A DNA stretch of 8,117 nt from an uncultured Collinsella sp. (GCA_902494855.1 CABUVC010000068.1:1-8117); one strand, 5' to 3'. Positions 1 to 5,012 are shown, counted from the stretch's first letter. Made by a program: numbers and translations. The notes: generated by a model not told the origin, from the sequence alone.

Positions 1-735
1 ACGACGCGAGACGTAGACCATGTCGTTGAGGGTCAGGCCGCCATCGGTGTACTCATCGCCCGAAGTGCGGACGTCGATGATAAAGTCCTTGCCGCAGCGC
101 TCGCGAATCTCGGCGATAACCTCGAGCAAAAAGCGCATGCGAGCGTCGAGCGAGCCGCCATACTCATCGGTACGCTTGTTGTAGAGCGGGGTCAAAAAGC
201 CGCCGAGCATGCCGTGGGCGTGCGCCGCATGGACCTCGACGCCATCGACACCGGCCTTCTGCATACGCACGGCAGCGTCGCCAAACTGATGCGTGAGCTC
301 GTGAATCTCATCGACCGTGATGGGGCGCGGCGCCTCGCGGGCATAGGACGGGCCCACAAAGGACGGAGCGATCAGGCGCGGCGTGCCCGGGATGTTAAAG
401 GCCATGTAGGCGGGGTGGAAGAGCTGCGGCATGATCTTGCAGCCATACTCGTGGACGGCTGCGGCGAGCTTTTCCCAGCCGGGGATAAACGTGTCGTCGT
501 AGCAGCACATATCGCCCGGCAGATAGGTATAGGTGGGCTCGACCGTCACGACCTCGGTGATGATGAGACCCACGCCGCCCTTGGCGCGGGCACGGTAATG
601 ATCGACCAAGTCGTCGGTCACATAGCCGTGATCGGCCAGGTTGGTAGATACCGGCGGCATAAAGACGCGGTTCTTGACCTCGGTCGTACCGACCTTGATC
701 GGGCTAAAGAGCATCGGGTAGGCGGAGGACTCCAT
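1..735 (-). CDS. Old-yellow-enzyme family NADH:flavin oxidoreductase, N-terminal part (truncated by window edge)
   Basis: The 245 codons seen form the start of an FMN-binding TIM barrel of the old yellow enzyme family, cytosolic enzymes that reduce activated C=C bonds with NAD(P)H. Visible hallmarks are KNRVFMPP near residues 21-28, AKGGVGLIITE at 51-61, an HxxH pair at His168/His171 (the usual carbonyl-binding pair) and NKRTDEYGGS at 186-195. Two details differ from common members: the usual QLHHAGR stretch reads QLFHPAYMA (104-112), and one extra residue seems to follow the HxxH pair (AHAHGMLGGF). The overall style resembles the 2,4-dienoyl-CoA reductase / BaiCD / BaiH group, which carries extra C-terminal FAD/NAD domains, but that region lies off the left edge, so the substrate cannot be named. 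The ATG at 735 is preceded by an AAGGAAA ribosome binding site. The nearest upstream gene ends at 871, so it probably has its own promoter. Confidence 0.88.
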   Translation of the reverse strand, partial: MESSAYPMLFSPIKVGTTEVKNRVFMPPVSTNLADHGYVTDDLVDHYRARAKGGVGLIITEVVTVEPTYTYLPGDMCCYDDTFIPGWEKLAAAVHEYGCKIMPQLFHPAYMAFNIPGTPRLIAPSFVGPSYAREAPRPITVDEIHELTHQFGDAAVRMQKAGVDGVEVHAAHAHGMLGGFLTPLYNKRTDEYGGSLDARMRFLLEVIAEIRERCGKDFIIDVRTSGDEYTDGGLTLNDMVYVSRR

Positions 736-766
736 GCAGGTTTCCTTTCGATTGAGCCGCTCGGCG

Positions 767-801
767 GCAGTTACTGACGTACCTATCGTAGCAGTAACTG
801 C
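767..801. promoter_or_regulatory. Paired palindromes upstream of the oxidoreductase gene (candidate operator)
   Basis: A perfect 10-bp inverted repeat, GCAGTTACTG (767-776) and CAGTAACTGC (792-801), has a 15-nt spacer and lies 32 nt upstream of the oxidoreductase start codon. Each arm also contains a small palindrome of its own, CAGT-N-ACTG, so the same 9-bp site occurs twice with centres 24 bp apart. On the minus strand a possible -10 (TACGAT) lies in the spacer, but I see no good -35. This architecture suits a dimeric transcription factor binding around the promoter. The regulator is unknown. Confidence 0.45.
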
Positions 802-840
802 GCAGCACCCGACAGATCGCAGATTGCACGGCACTCGTCA

Positions 841-866
841 AAAGGAGAAACAGAGACGTCCCCGTT
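841..866. repeat. Possible REP-like intergenic segment with GGGGAC core
   Basis: Between the stop codon of the Cys-rich gene and the oxidoreductase promoter the minus strand reads GGGGACGTCTCTGTTTCTCC. It shares the GGGAC core with two other intergenic segments of this window, near 1128 and 4361. No strong hairpin is visible. I call it repeat-like only because of that shared core and because its text resembles intergenic repeats I associate with Coriobacteriia. It may also be part of a weak terminator for the Cys-rich gene. Confidence 0.25.
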
Positions 867-870
867 CACC

Positions 871-1071
871 TTATTTGATACCGCGGCCCAAGTCTTCGGC
901 GATTTTGTCTACGCCCTTAAGTGCGGCGCAGGTCTTTTTGTTGGAGCAATGTCCTGTGCAAACGCCACCTTGAGCGCAGTCGGCGCAGGTGCCCTTGCGA
1001 TAAATGCGCACGCACACGGCGACAAACGCAATGCCGATAACAGCCAGTACAACAATATCGATAGGTGCCAT
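871..1071 (-). CDS. FeoB-associated Cys-rich membrane protein
   Basis: This 66-residue protein has one N-terminal membrane segment (about residues 4-23) followed by a short Cys-rich tail with Cys20, Cys29, Cys32, Cys38, Cys42 and Cys48, including a CxxC at 29-32, and a basic, amphipathic C-terminus. This is the typical build of the small FeoB-associated family found beside feoB in Gram-positive bacteria. The biochemical role is not established; assisting FeoB at the membrane, through metal or redox binding by the cysteines, is a reasonable inference. The start is well supported: AGGAGG at 1078-1083 lies 6 nt before the ATG. The gene follows feoB on the same strand but beyond a strong terminator, so it is probably transcribed from its own promoter in the 1084-1183 gap. 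Its leader carries GTGGTTAACT, also found at the feoA promoter. Confidence 0.85.
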   Translation of the reverse strand: MAPIDIVVLAVIGIAFVAVCVRIYRKGTCADCAQGGVCTGHCSNKKTCAALKGVDKIAEDLGRGIK

Positions 1072-1085
1072 AGCAAGCCTCCTCT

Positions 1086-1095
1086 AGTTAACCAC
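1086..1095 (-). promoter_or_regulatory. GTGGTTAACT motif in leader of the Cys-rich gene (candidate feo regulon site)
   Basis: On the minus strand GTGGTTAACT lies directly upstream of the ribosome binding site of the FeoB-associated gene. The identical 10-mer occurs as both arms of the long inverted repeat upstream of the first feoA gene (4251-4260 and 4289-4298). Occurrence at both ends of the feo cluster suggests a shared operator. Only a single copy is present here, which makes this site weaker than the feoA one. Confidence 0.4.
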
Positions 1096-1115
1096 CACTT
1101 ACTTTACCCCATTCT

Positions 1116-1170
1116 CCACCTGCCAAAAAGGGACAGGTATATTTTGGTCGGTTTTATCTGCGGAAACGCC
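1116..1170. repeat. Possible REP-like element with GGGACAG core
   Basis: A short imperfect hairpin (ACCTG at 1118-1122 against CAGGT at 1134-1138) surrounds AAAAAGGGACAGGTAT, followed by TTTTGGTCGGTTTTATCTGC. It lies in the gap between the Cys-rich gene and the feoB terminator. The wording resembles intergenic repeats I associate with Collinsella-type genomes, and the GGGACAG core recurs at 4361-4367. Only one copy with these flanks is in the window, so the repeat status cannot be shown from here. Confidence 0.35.
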
Positions 1171-1183
1171 ACATCTCCCTCAC

Positions 1184-1217
1184 CAAAAAGCCCGAGTGTC
1201 GCTGGGACACCCGGGCT
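1184..1217 (-). terminator. Rho-independent terminator of feoB
   Basis: Arms 1189-1200 and 1206-1217 form a 12-bp GC-rich stem. In the minus-strand transcript it contains one G-U wobble, which would be an A-C mismatch on the other strand. The loop is 5 nt, and a run of five U residues follows on the minus strand. It starts about 30 nt after the feoB stop codon, so it ends the feo transcript before the Cys-rich gene. Confidence 0.9.
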
Positions 1218-1246
1218 CGTGGAAAGGGGCTAATCCTTATTCGGAC

Positions 1247-3577
1247 TTAAGCGGAAACTGCGGCGGAAGCAGTGTTGGTCTCGTCCTCGTCGGTCCATGC
1301 ATGCTTGGGCATGGGACGGAAGATCTGGAAGAGCATCGCAACCAGCAGCACGATGGCTACAATCGTCCAAATACCAAACTGGCCCAACACAAACAGGTTG
1401 TAGAACTGGTTGATGAACAGGCCGATCACCCAAGCGAAGGCGCACTCGTAGCCGATGGCGATAGCGGTCCATTTGCCGGAGTCCATCTGGTTGCGGATAG
1501 TGCCCATGGCGGCAAAGCACGGAGCGCACAGCAGGTTGAAGGCACCAAAGGCCACGCAAGCACCCATGGTGGGGAACATGCCCGCAAACGCGGTCCACAG
1601 GCTCGGGTCGGTCTCGCCAGCATCGGCGACGGAGAGCAGCGAGCCGGCGGTAGCGACGACATTCTCCTTAGCCACGAGGCCGGAGACGGTCAGCGCGGTG
1701 GCCTGCCAGGTGCTAAAGCCGAGCGGGGCGAAGATCCAAGCGACCAGGTTGCCGAGCATGGCGAGCACGGAGTAATCCATGAACTCCTCGGGGATGCCGT
1801 CCATCGCAGGCAGGAAGCCAAAGGAACCGTTGTAGCTGCCAAAGTTGGAGAGGAACCAAACGACGACGGTGGACGCGAAGATGACCGTACCGGCCTTCTT
1901 GATAAAGGCCCAGCAGCGCTCCCACACGTGCAGCGCCCAAGAACGGATCGCCGGGAAGTGGTAGGCAGGAAGCTCCATAACAAACGGCGTCGGGCGACCG
2001 GCGAAGAGCTTGGTCTTCTTGAGCATGAGGCCCGAAGCAATGACGGCAAAGACGCCCAGGAAGTAGAAGAGCGGGCTGATCCACGCGGCGGTGGTGGAAG
2101 AATCGCCGATGATGGAACCCATGAGCAGGGCAATGATCGGCAGCTTAGCGCCACAGGGAATAAACGTGGTGGTCATGACCGTCATACGGCGGTCCTTCTC
2201 ATTCTCGATGGTCTTGGTGGCCATGACGCCGGGGACGCCGCAACCCGAGGACACGAGCATCGGGATGAACGACTTACCGGACAGGCCAAAGCGGCGGAAC
2301 ACGCGGTCCATGATGAAGGCGACGCGCGCCATGTAGCCGCAGTCCTCCAGGAAAGACAGCATCACAAAGAGCAGGAACATCTGCGGCACAAAGCCAAAGA
2401 TGGCGCCCAGGCCGCCGACGATACCATCGCAGACCAGCGAATCGACCAGGCCACCGTCCTCGGTGCCGCCCGCCACGAGGGCGTCGTGCACCACGGTGGT
2501 GATACCCGGGACATAGGGGCCGTACTCCGCCGGGTCAATCGAATCGGCAGCGTCCTCACCCACAGCCTCGACAGCCGCATCATACGCATCGCGACCCTGA
2601 CCGAGCACGTACCAACCGTCGGTGCCGAAGAGCTGGTCGTTGGTGAAGTCGGTCACCGTGCCGCCCAGGGTAGAAACGGCGATGTAGTACACGCAGAACA
2701 TGATTACGACGAAGATCGGCAGGCCCAGGATACGGTTGGTAACCACGCGGTCGATCTTCTCGGAGGTGCTCATCTTGGCAGGAGCCTTGGTCATGCACTC
2801 GTCGATAATGTGGGCAATCACGCCATAGCGCTCGCCGGTGATGATGGACTCGGCGTCGTCGTCGCAATTCTGCTCGCACTGGGCAACCAGCTGCTCAACG
2901 CGAGCGGCCTTCTCCTTGGTGAGGTTGATGAGCTTGCAGGCGTCCGCGTCGCGCTCAAACAGCTTGACAGCGTAGTAGCGACGCTTGTTAGCGGGAACGC
3001 TCGCAGGCAGGTTATTCTCGATGTGGTCCAGAACGTCCTCGATAGAGGAATCGAACTTGTGCTCCGGCACCTGGCCCTTGGAAGCAGCGGACTTCTTAAC
3101 CTGCTCGAAAAGCTCCTTGATGCCCTTGTTCTTAAGGGCCGAGATCATCATGACCGGGCAACCGAGCTTCTTGGACAGCTTGTCGGTGTCGATCTTGTCG
3201 CCGTTCTTCTCGACCAAGTCGGCCATGTTGAGGGCGACGACCACGGGCAGGCCGGTCTCGATAACCTGAAGCGCCAGGTACAGGTTGCGCTCGAGGTTGG
3301 TGGCATCGACCACCTGGACGACGACATCGGGCTCGCCGCTCATGAGGTAATCGCGCGAGCACTGCTCCTCGGGGCTGTAGGGGGAAAGCGAGTAGATGCC
3401 GGGGAGGTCCGTAATCGTGACGTTCTTGTCACTCAGGAGCTTGGCTTCCTTTTTCTCAACCGTGACGCCGGGCCAGTTGCCAACGTAGCCGTTGGCGCCG
3501 GTGATCAGGTTGAAAAGCGTGGTCTTGCCGCAGTTGGGGTTACCCGCCAGCGCGACATGGATCTGAGAATCCGCCAT
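1247..3577 (-). CDS. feoB: Ferrous iron transport protein B (FeoB)
   Basis: FeoB is the membrane protein that imports Fe(II), with a cytosolic GTPase domain coupled to a transmembrane channel. The 776-residue product has the G motifs in order: GNPNCGKTT (12-20), the switch-I segment GNWPGVTVE (33-41), DLPG (57-60), NMAD (117-120) and SALKNKG (146-152). A helical GDI-like region spans about 170-265 and membrane segments begin near 284. The first Gate motif SGCGVPGV is at 443-450, within the conserved stretch running from FLEDCGYMAR (408-417) to FIPCGAK (471-477); a second Gate-like stretch, VAKENVVATAG, lies further on. Length is normal, but the loop after the first membrane segment (about 312-378) is acidic and seems longer than in the Firmicutes FeoBs I know. 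The ATG follows an AAGGA-type site. The 123-nt gap from feoA contains an inverted repeat and a hairpin, so feoB may have a second promoter or leader control. Confidence 0.97.
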   Translation of the reverse strand: MADSQIHVALAGNPNCGKTTLFNLITGANGYVGNWPGVTVEKKEAKLLSDKNVTITDLPGIYSLSPYSPEEQCSRDYLMSGEPDVVVQVVDATNLERNLYLALQVIETGLPVVVALNMADLVEKNGDKIDTDKLSKKLGCPVMMISALKNKGIKELFEQVKKSAASKGQVPEHKFDSSIEDVLDHIENNLPASVPANKRRYYAVKLFERDADACKLINLTKEKAARVEQLVAQCEQNCDDDAESIITGERYGVIAHIIDECMTKAPAKMSTSEKIDRVVTNRILGLPIFVVIMFCVYYIAVSTLGGTVTDFTNDQLFGTDGWYVLGQGRDAYDAAVEAVGEDAADSIDPAEYGPYVPGITTVVHDALVAGGTEDGGLVDSLVCDGIVGGLGAIFGFVPQMFLLFVMLSFLEDCGYMARVAFIMDRVFRRFGLSGKSFIPMLVSSGCGVPGVMATKTIENEKDRRMTVMTTTFIPCGAKLPIIALLMGSIIGDSSTTAAWISPLFYFLGVFAVIASGLMLKKTKLFAGRPTPFVMELPAYHFPAIRSWALHVWERCWAFIKKAGTVIFASTVVVWFLSNFGSYNGSFGFLPAMDGIPEEFMDYSVLAMLGNLVAWIFAPLGFSTWQATALTVSGLVAKENVVATAGSLLSVADAGETDPSLWTAFAGMFPTMGACVAFGAFNLLCAPCFAAMGTIRNQMDSGKWTAIAIGYECAFAWVIGLFINQFYNLFVLGQFGIWTIVAIVLLVAMLFQIFRPMPKHAWTDEDETNTASAAVSA

Positions 3578-3597
3578 TCAATCCTTCTTCCTTGTGT

Positions 3598-3623
3598 GCC
3601 CGCGCTGCTTTCTCCGCACGGGC
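3598..3623 (-). other. Stem-loop in the feoB leader
   Basis: Arms 3598-3605 and 3616-3623 form an 8-bp stem (one G-U pair in the minus-strand RNA) with a 10-nt loop. It lies about 20 nt upstream of the feoB start, just before the ribosome binding site. There is no U-run, so it does not look like a terminator. It could stabilise the feoB message or modulate its translation. Confidence 0.4.
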
Positions 3624-3652
3624 TGGATAATGTGCTTCAACATTGCAAATTT

Positions 3653-3672
3653 AAGTTAGAAAAACCTAACTT
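3653..3672. promoter_or_regulatory. Inverted repeat between feoA and feoB (candidate metal-responsive operator)
   Basis: AAGTTAG (3653-3659) and CTAACTT (3666-3672) form a perfect 7-bp inverted repeat with a 6-nt AT-rich spacer, in an AT-rich island within otherwise GC-rich DNA. The symmetry and the TTAG/CTAA half-sites recall DtxR/IdeR-family boxes (TTAGGTTAGCCTAACCTAA type) without matching them closely. It lies about 76 nt upstream of feoB, a suitable place for an internal iron-regulated promoter. Confidence 0.45.
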
Positions 3673-3700
3673 TATCTGCATAAATAGTTGCCGCGGGCCC

Positions 3701-3922
3701 TTACTGGACCTCGACGACGGCAGCCTCCTCCTTGCGGATGGAAAGCTCGTAGCCGCGCACGTTGATCTCGACCGGATCTCCGAGCGGTGCAACCTTAACG
3801 ACCTTGAACGAAGTGCCCTTGATGAGGCCCAGGTCCATAAGGTGACGGCGAAGCGCGCCCTCGCCGTGAAGCTTGACGATGGTAGAGCTCTCGCCCACCT
3901 TAACGTCACCCAACGTCTTCAT
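3701..3922 (-). CDS. feoA: FeoA family protein, feoB-proximal copy
   Basis: This is a 73-residue FeoA, a small cytosolic SH3-like protein thought to bind FeoB and support Fe(II) uptake. The family pattern is clear: an N-terminal strand beginning MKTLGDVKVGES, then RRHLMDLGLIKGT (25-37), followed by the strands of the SH3-like barrel and the terminal segment VVEVQ. Length is typical for stand-alone FeoA. The ATG at 3922 has a GGGGG-rich ribosome binding site about 8 nt upstream. It lies 39 nt after the stop codon of another feoA and before feoB, so the two feoA genes are probably co-transcribed. Whether the two copies have separate roles cannot be told from sequence. Confidence 0.92.
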   Translation of the reverse strand: MKTLGDVKVGESSTIVKLHGEGALRRHLMDLGLIKGTSFKVVKVAPLGDPVEINVRGYELSIRKEEAAVVEVQ

Positions 3923-3961
3923 ATTCTTTTCCCCCTTTCAGCTTTTATGAAATGCTGCGAA

Positions 3962-4204
3962 CTAACCGACGGTCATGATGTGCATGGCGACCTTGGTGTC
4001 GATACCAAAGCGTGCGCCCAGCACGGTGACGATGATATTGGCGCCACTCGAGCTCACCACGTGAACCTCACTGCCCTCGACAAAGCCGAGGTCCTTGAGG
4101 TGGTGCTTCATGTCCTCATTGCCCTTTACACGAGACACGTGCACGGTTTCGCCCGCTTTCACCATCGAAAGCGGCATGGCCGGCATCTGCGGTCCGCAAG
4201 ACAT
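3962..4204 (-). CDS. feoA: FeoA family protein, first copy in the cluster
   Basis: This 80-residue FeoA-domain protein is clearly different in sequence from its neighbour. The core pattern is MVKAGETVHVSRVKG (14-28), then HHLKDLGFVEGSEV (34-47) and a C-terminal SH3-like strand ending in VAMHIMTVG. It carries about ten extra N-terminal residues (MSCGPQMPAM) with a Cys at position 3 that the second copy lacks. The start is supported by AGGAG 7 nt upstream. It is the first gene of the feo transcript, and its upstream region holds a 15-bp inverted repeat with a possible promoter inside, so regulation of the cluster probably acts here. Tandem FeoA proteins in front of FeoB are common in Gram-positive anaerobes. 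Confidence 0.9.
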   Translation of the reverse strand: MSCGPQMPAMPLSMVKAGETVHVSRVKGNEDMKHHLKDLGFVEGSEVHVVSSSGANIIVTVLGARFGIDTKVAMHIMTVG

Positions 4205-4247
4205 GAGTGTGCTCCTAACGTCAGTTCGTCCTCAACATCGACGCAGC

Positions 4248-4307
4248 AAAAGTTAACCACGTCTATGTTCGCTACAGTAAACTAGCACGTGGTTAACTTT
4301 TTGGAAA
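4248..4307 (-). promoter_or_regulatory. feo promoter region with 15-bp inverted repeat (candidate operator)
   Basis: Two perfect 15-bp arms, AAAAGTTAACCACGT (4248-4262) and its complement (4287-4301), are separated by 24 nt. On the minus strand a possible -35 TTTCCA (4302-4307) and -10 TAGTTT (4279-4284), 17 nt apart, would place one arm inside the promoter spacer and the other just past the transcription start, a classic repressor layout. The arms contain GTGGTTAACT, also found before the Cys-rich feo gene. The inverted repeat is certain; the hexamers match consensus poorly and are tentative. Confidence 0.55.
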
Positions 4308-4351
4308 GGGTTCCTATTCAGTTTTCGAAAAAGTTTCCCATATGAAACAGG

Positions 4352-4380
4352 TGTGACAAGGGGACAGCCCCTTTGTCACA
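4352..4380. repeat. REP-like palindrome downstream of the HPr gene
   Basis: TGTGACAAGGGG (4352-4363), a 4-nt loop ACAG, and CCCCTTTGTCACA (4368-4380) form a strong hairpin with a single bulged base. It starts about 10 nt after the HPr stop codon on the minus strand and lacks a U-run. It could act as a 3' stabiliser or weak terminator for HPr. The GGGGACAG core matches that of the segment near 1128, and the palindrome resembles intergenic repeats I associate with Coriobacteriia. Confidence 0.5.
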
Positions 4381-4389
4381 TTGTTGCGT

Positions 4390-4638
4390 TTAGAGGGAGA
4401 GGTTTCTGATCGACGTGACGCACGAGGCCTCGTCTACGCCCGAAATGCGGAAGATGATGTCCTCGCCGCACTCGCCGTAGAGAGCCATGAGCCCCATTAC
4501 ATCGCGGCCGTCGGTATGGCGATCGCCGATGCTGACCGATACGTTGCTACGATGCTTGGCAATAATGTCGTAGAGCAGCGCAACCGGGCGGGCATGCAGT
4601 CCCAACGGATCTTTAATCGTCTTTGTAAACTCGACCAT
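4390..4638 (-). CDS. HPr family phosphocarrier protein with Asp at position 46
   Basis: HPr carries phosphate from PEP through Enzyme I to sugar-specific EII components of the PTS, and in Gram-positives also regulates carbon use. The 82-residue product has the active-site motif GLHARP with His15 and Arg17 at the classical positions, and the second conserved region VMGLMALYGECGED at 47-60. The regulatory serine expected at position 46 (usual text SIMG) is Asp, codon GAT at 4503-4501: the sequence reads GRDVMGL. Asp at this place mimics Ser46 phosphorylation in studied HPr proteins, so this copy may be a poor phosphocarrier or a fixed regulator. I chose the ATG at 4638 because of the ribosome binding site before it and because it gives the normal HPr N-terminus; a GTG at 4683 would add 15 residues. 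No other PTS gene is in the window. Confidence 0.9.
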   Translation of the reverse strand: MVEFTKTIKDPLGLHARPVALLYDIIAKHRSNVSVSIGDRHTDGRDVMGLMALYGECGEDIIFRISGVDEASCVTSIRNLSL

Positions 4639-4640
4639 GT

Positions 4641-4648
4641 CCCCTCCC
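4641..4648 (-). promoter_or_regulatory. Ribosome binding site fixing the HPr start
   Basis: GGGAGGGG on the minus strand, with its GGAGG core 4 nt before the ATG at 4638. The upstream in-frame GTG at 4683 has no comparable site, so this one decides the start. Confidence 0.7.
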
Positions 4649-4692
4649 ACGGCATCGCACATTCGGCCGGCAAACCCAGCCACGTGGTAGTT

Positions 4693-4698
4693 ATTGTA
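4693..4698 (-). promoter_or_regulatory. Likely -10 box of the HPr promoter
   Basis: TACAAT on the minus strand matches five of six bases of TATAAT and lies 55 nt before the HPr start codon. No convincing -35 is present 16-18 nt upstream. The right part of the promoter would come within about 20 nt of the inverted-repeat element starting at 4731, so the element borders this promoter. Confidence 0.4.
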
Positions 4699-4730
4699 GC
4701 GTTAGATGCTTGTCGAGAGCTCCTCTGAAC

Positions 4731-4960
4731 ACCTCGTGGGCAAAAAGTGGCAAATATGAGTACTGTCACCAATTTAGTAGCAGCAAAATCGAGAGCAAGT
4801 TACCTCCTTTGAGCGATTCGAAGAGGTTGAAAGCCGTCAAACGCCCTTTAAAGGGGGTTATATAAATTGATTTTGAGCCCGTTTTTGCTCAGAACAGGCC
4901 GAAAAATATGACACCTCTTTTGCAACAGTACTCATATTTGGCATTTTTTGACCACGGGGT
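4731..4960. mobile_element. MITE-like element with 36-bp terminal inverted repeats
   Basis: The arms 4731-4766 and 4925-4960 are inverted copies matching at 32 of 36 positions, including an uninterrupted CAAATATGAGTACTGT, and similarity stops sharply at the inner ends. The 158-nt interior is AT-richer than the neighbouring genes and holds a perfect 12-bp palindrome CCCTTTAAAGGG (4844-4855) close to the centre. There is no transposase gene and no obvious target-site duplication, so a non-autonomous mobile element or a structured intergenic repeat are both possible. It fills most of the gene-free stretch between HPr and the permease terminator. The inverted repeat itself is certain; the mobile origin is inferred. 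Confidence 0.6.
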
Positions 4961-4977
4961 CCAAAACCATGCCCCAA

Positions 4978-5012
4978 AACACAAAAGGAGGGGCCTCGTA
5001 AGGCCCCTCCTT
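4978..5012 (-). terminator. Rho-independent terminator of the permease gene
   Basis: A perfect 11-bp stem, AAGGAGGGGCC (4985-4995) with its complement at 5002-5012, has a 6-nt loop and is followed on the minus strand by the T-rich TTGTGTTTT. It begins about 48 nt after the permease stop codon. Confidence 0.9.

Noticed and set aside
214..777. Plus-strand open frame of 187 codons opposite the flavin oxidoreductase
   Set aside because: It overlaps a gene with clear family motifs on the other strand and ends in its promoter region. The composition is typical of an antisense shadow.
1196..4285. Plus-strand open frame of 1029 codons covering the whole feo cluster in antisense
   Set aside because: Its translation is rich in His, Arg, Gly, Asp and Glu without any domain, and it runs opposite to unmistakable feoB and feoA genes. 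Stop-free antisense frames are expected from codon bias in high-GC genes.
4248..4301. 15-bp inverted repeat upstream of feoA read as a transcription terminator
   Set aside because: The arms are not GC-rich, the loop is 24 nt, and it sits about 45 nt before a start codon instead of after a gene. Operator or leader structure fits better, although a U-run of four does follow the stem on the minus strand.
4639..4683. GTG start at 4683 giving a 97-residue HPr
   Set aside because: It adds 15 residues not seen in HPr proteins and lacks a ribosome binding site. The ATG at 4638 has one and places His15 and position 46 at their classical numbers. A leaderless GTG message cannot be wholly excluded because the likely -10 box is only about 10 nt upstream of it.
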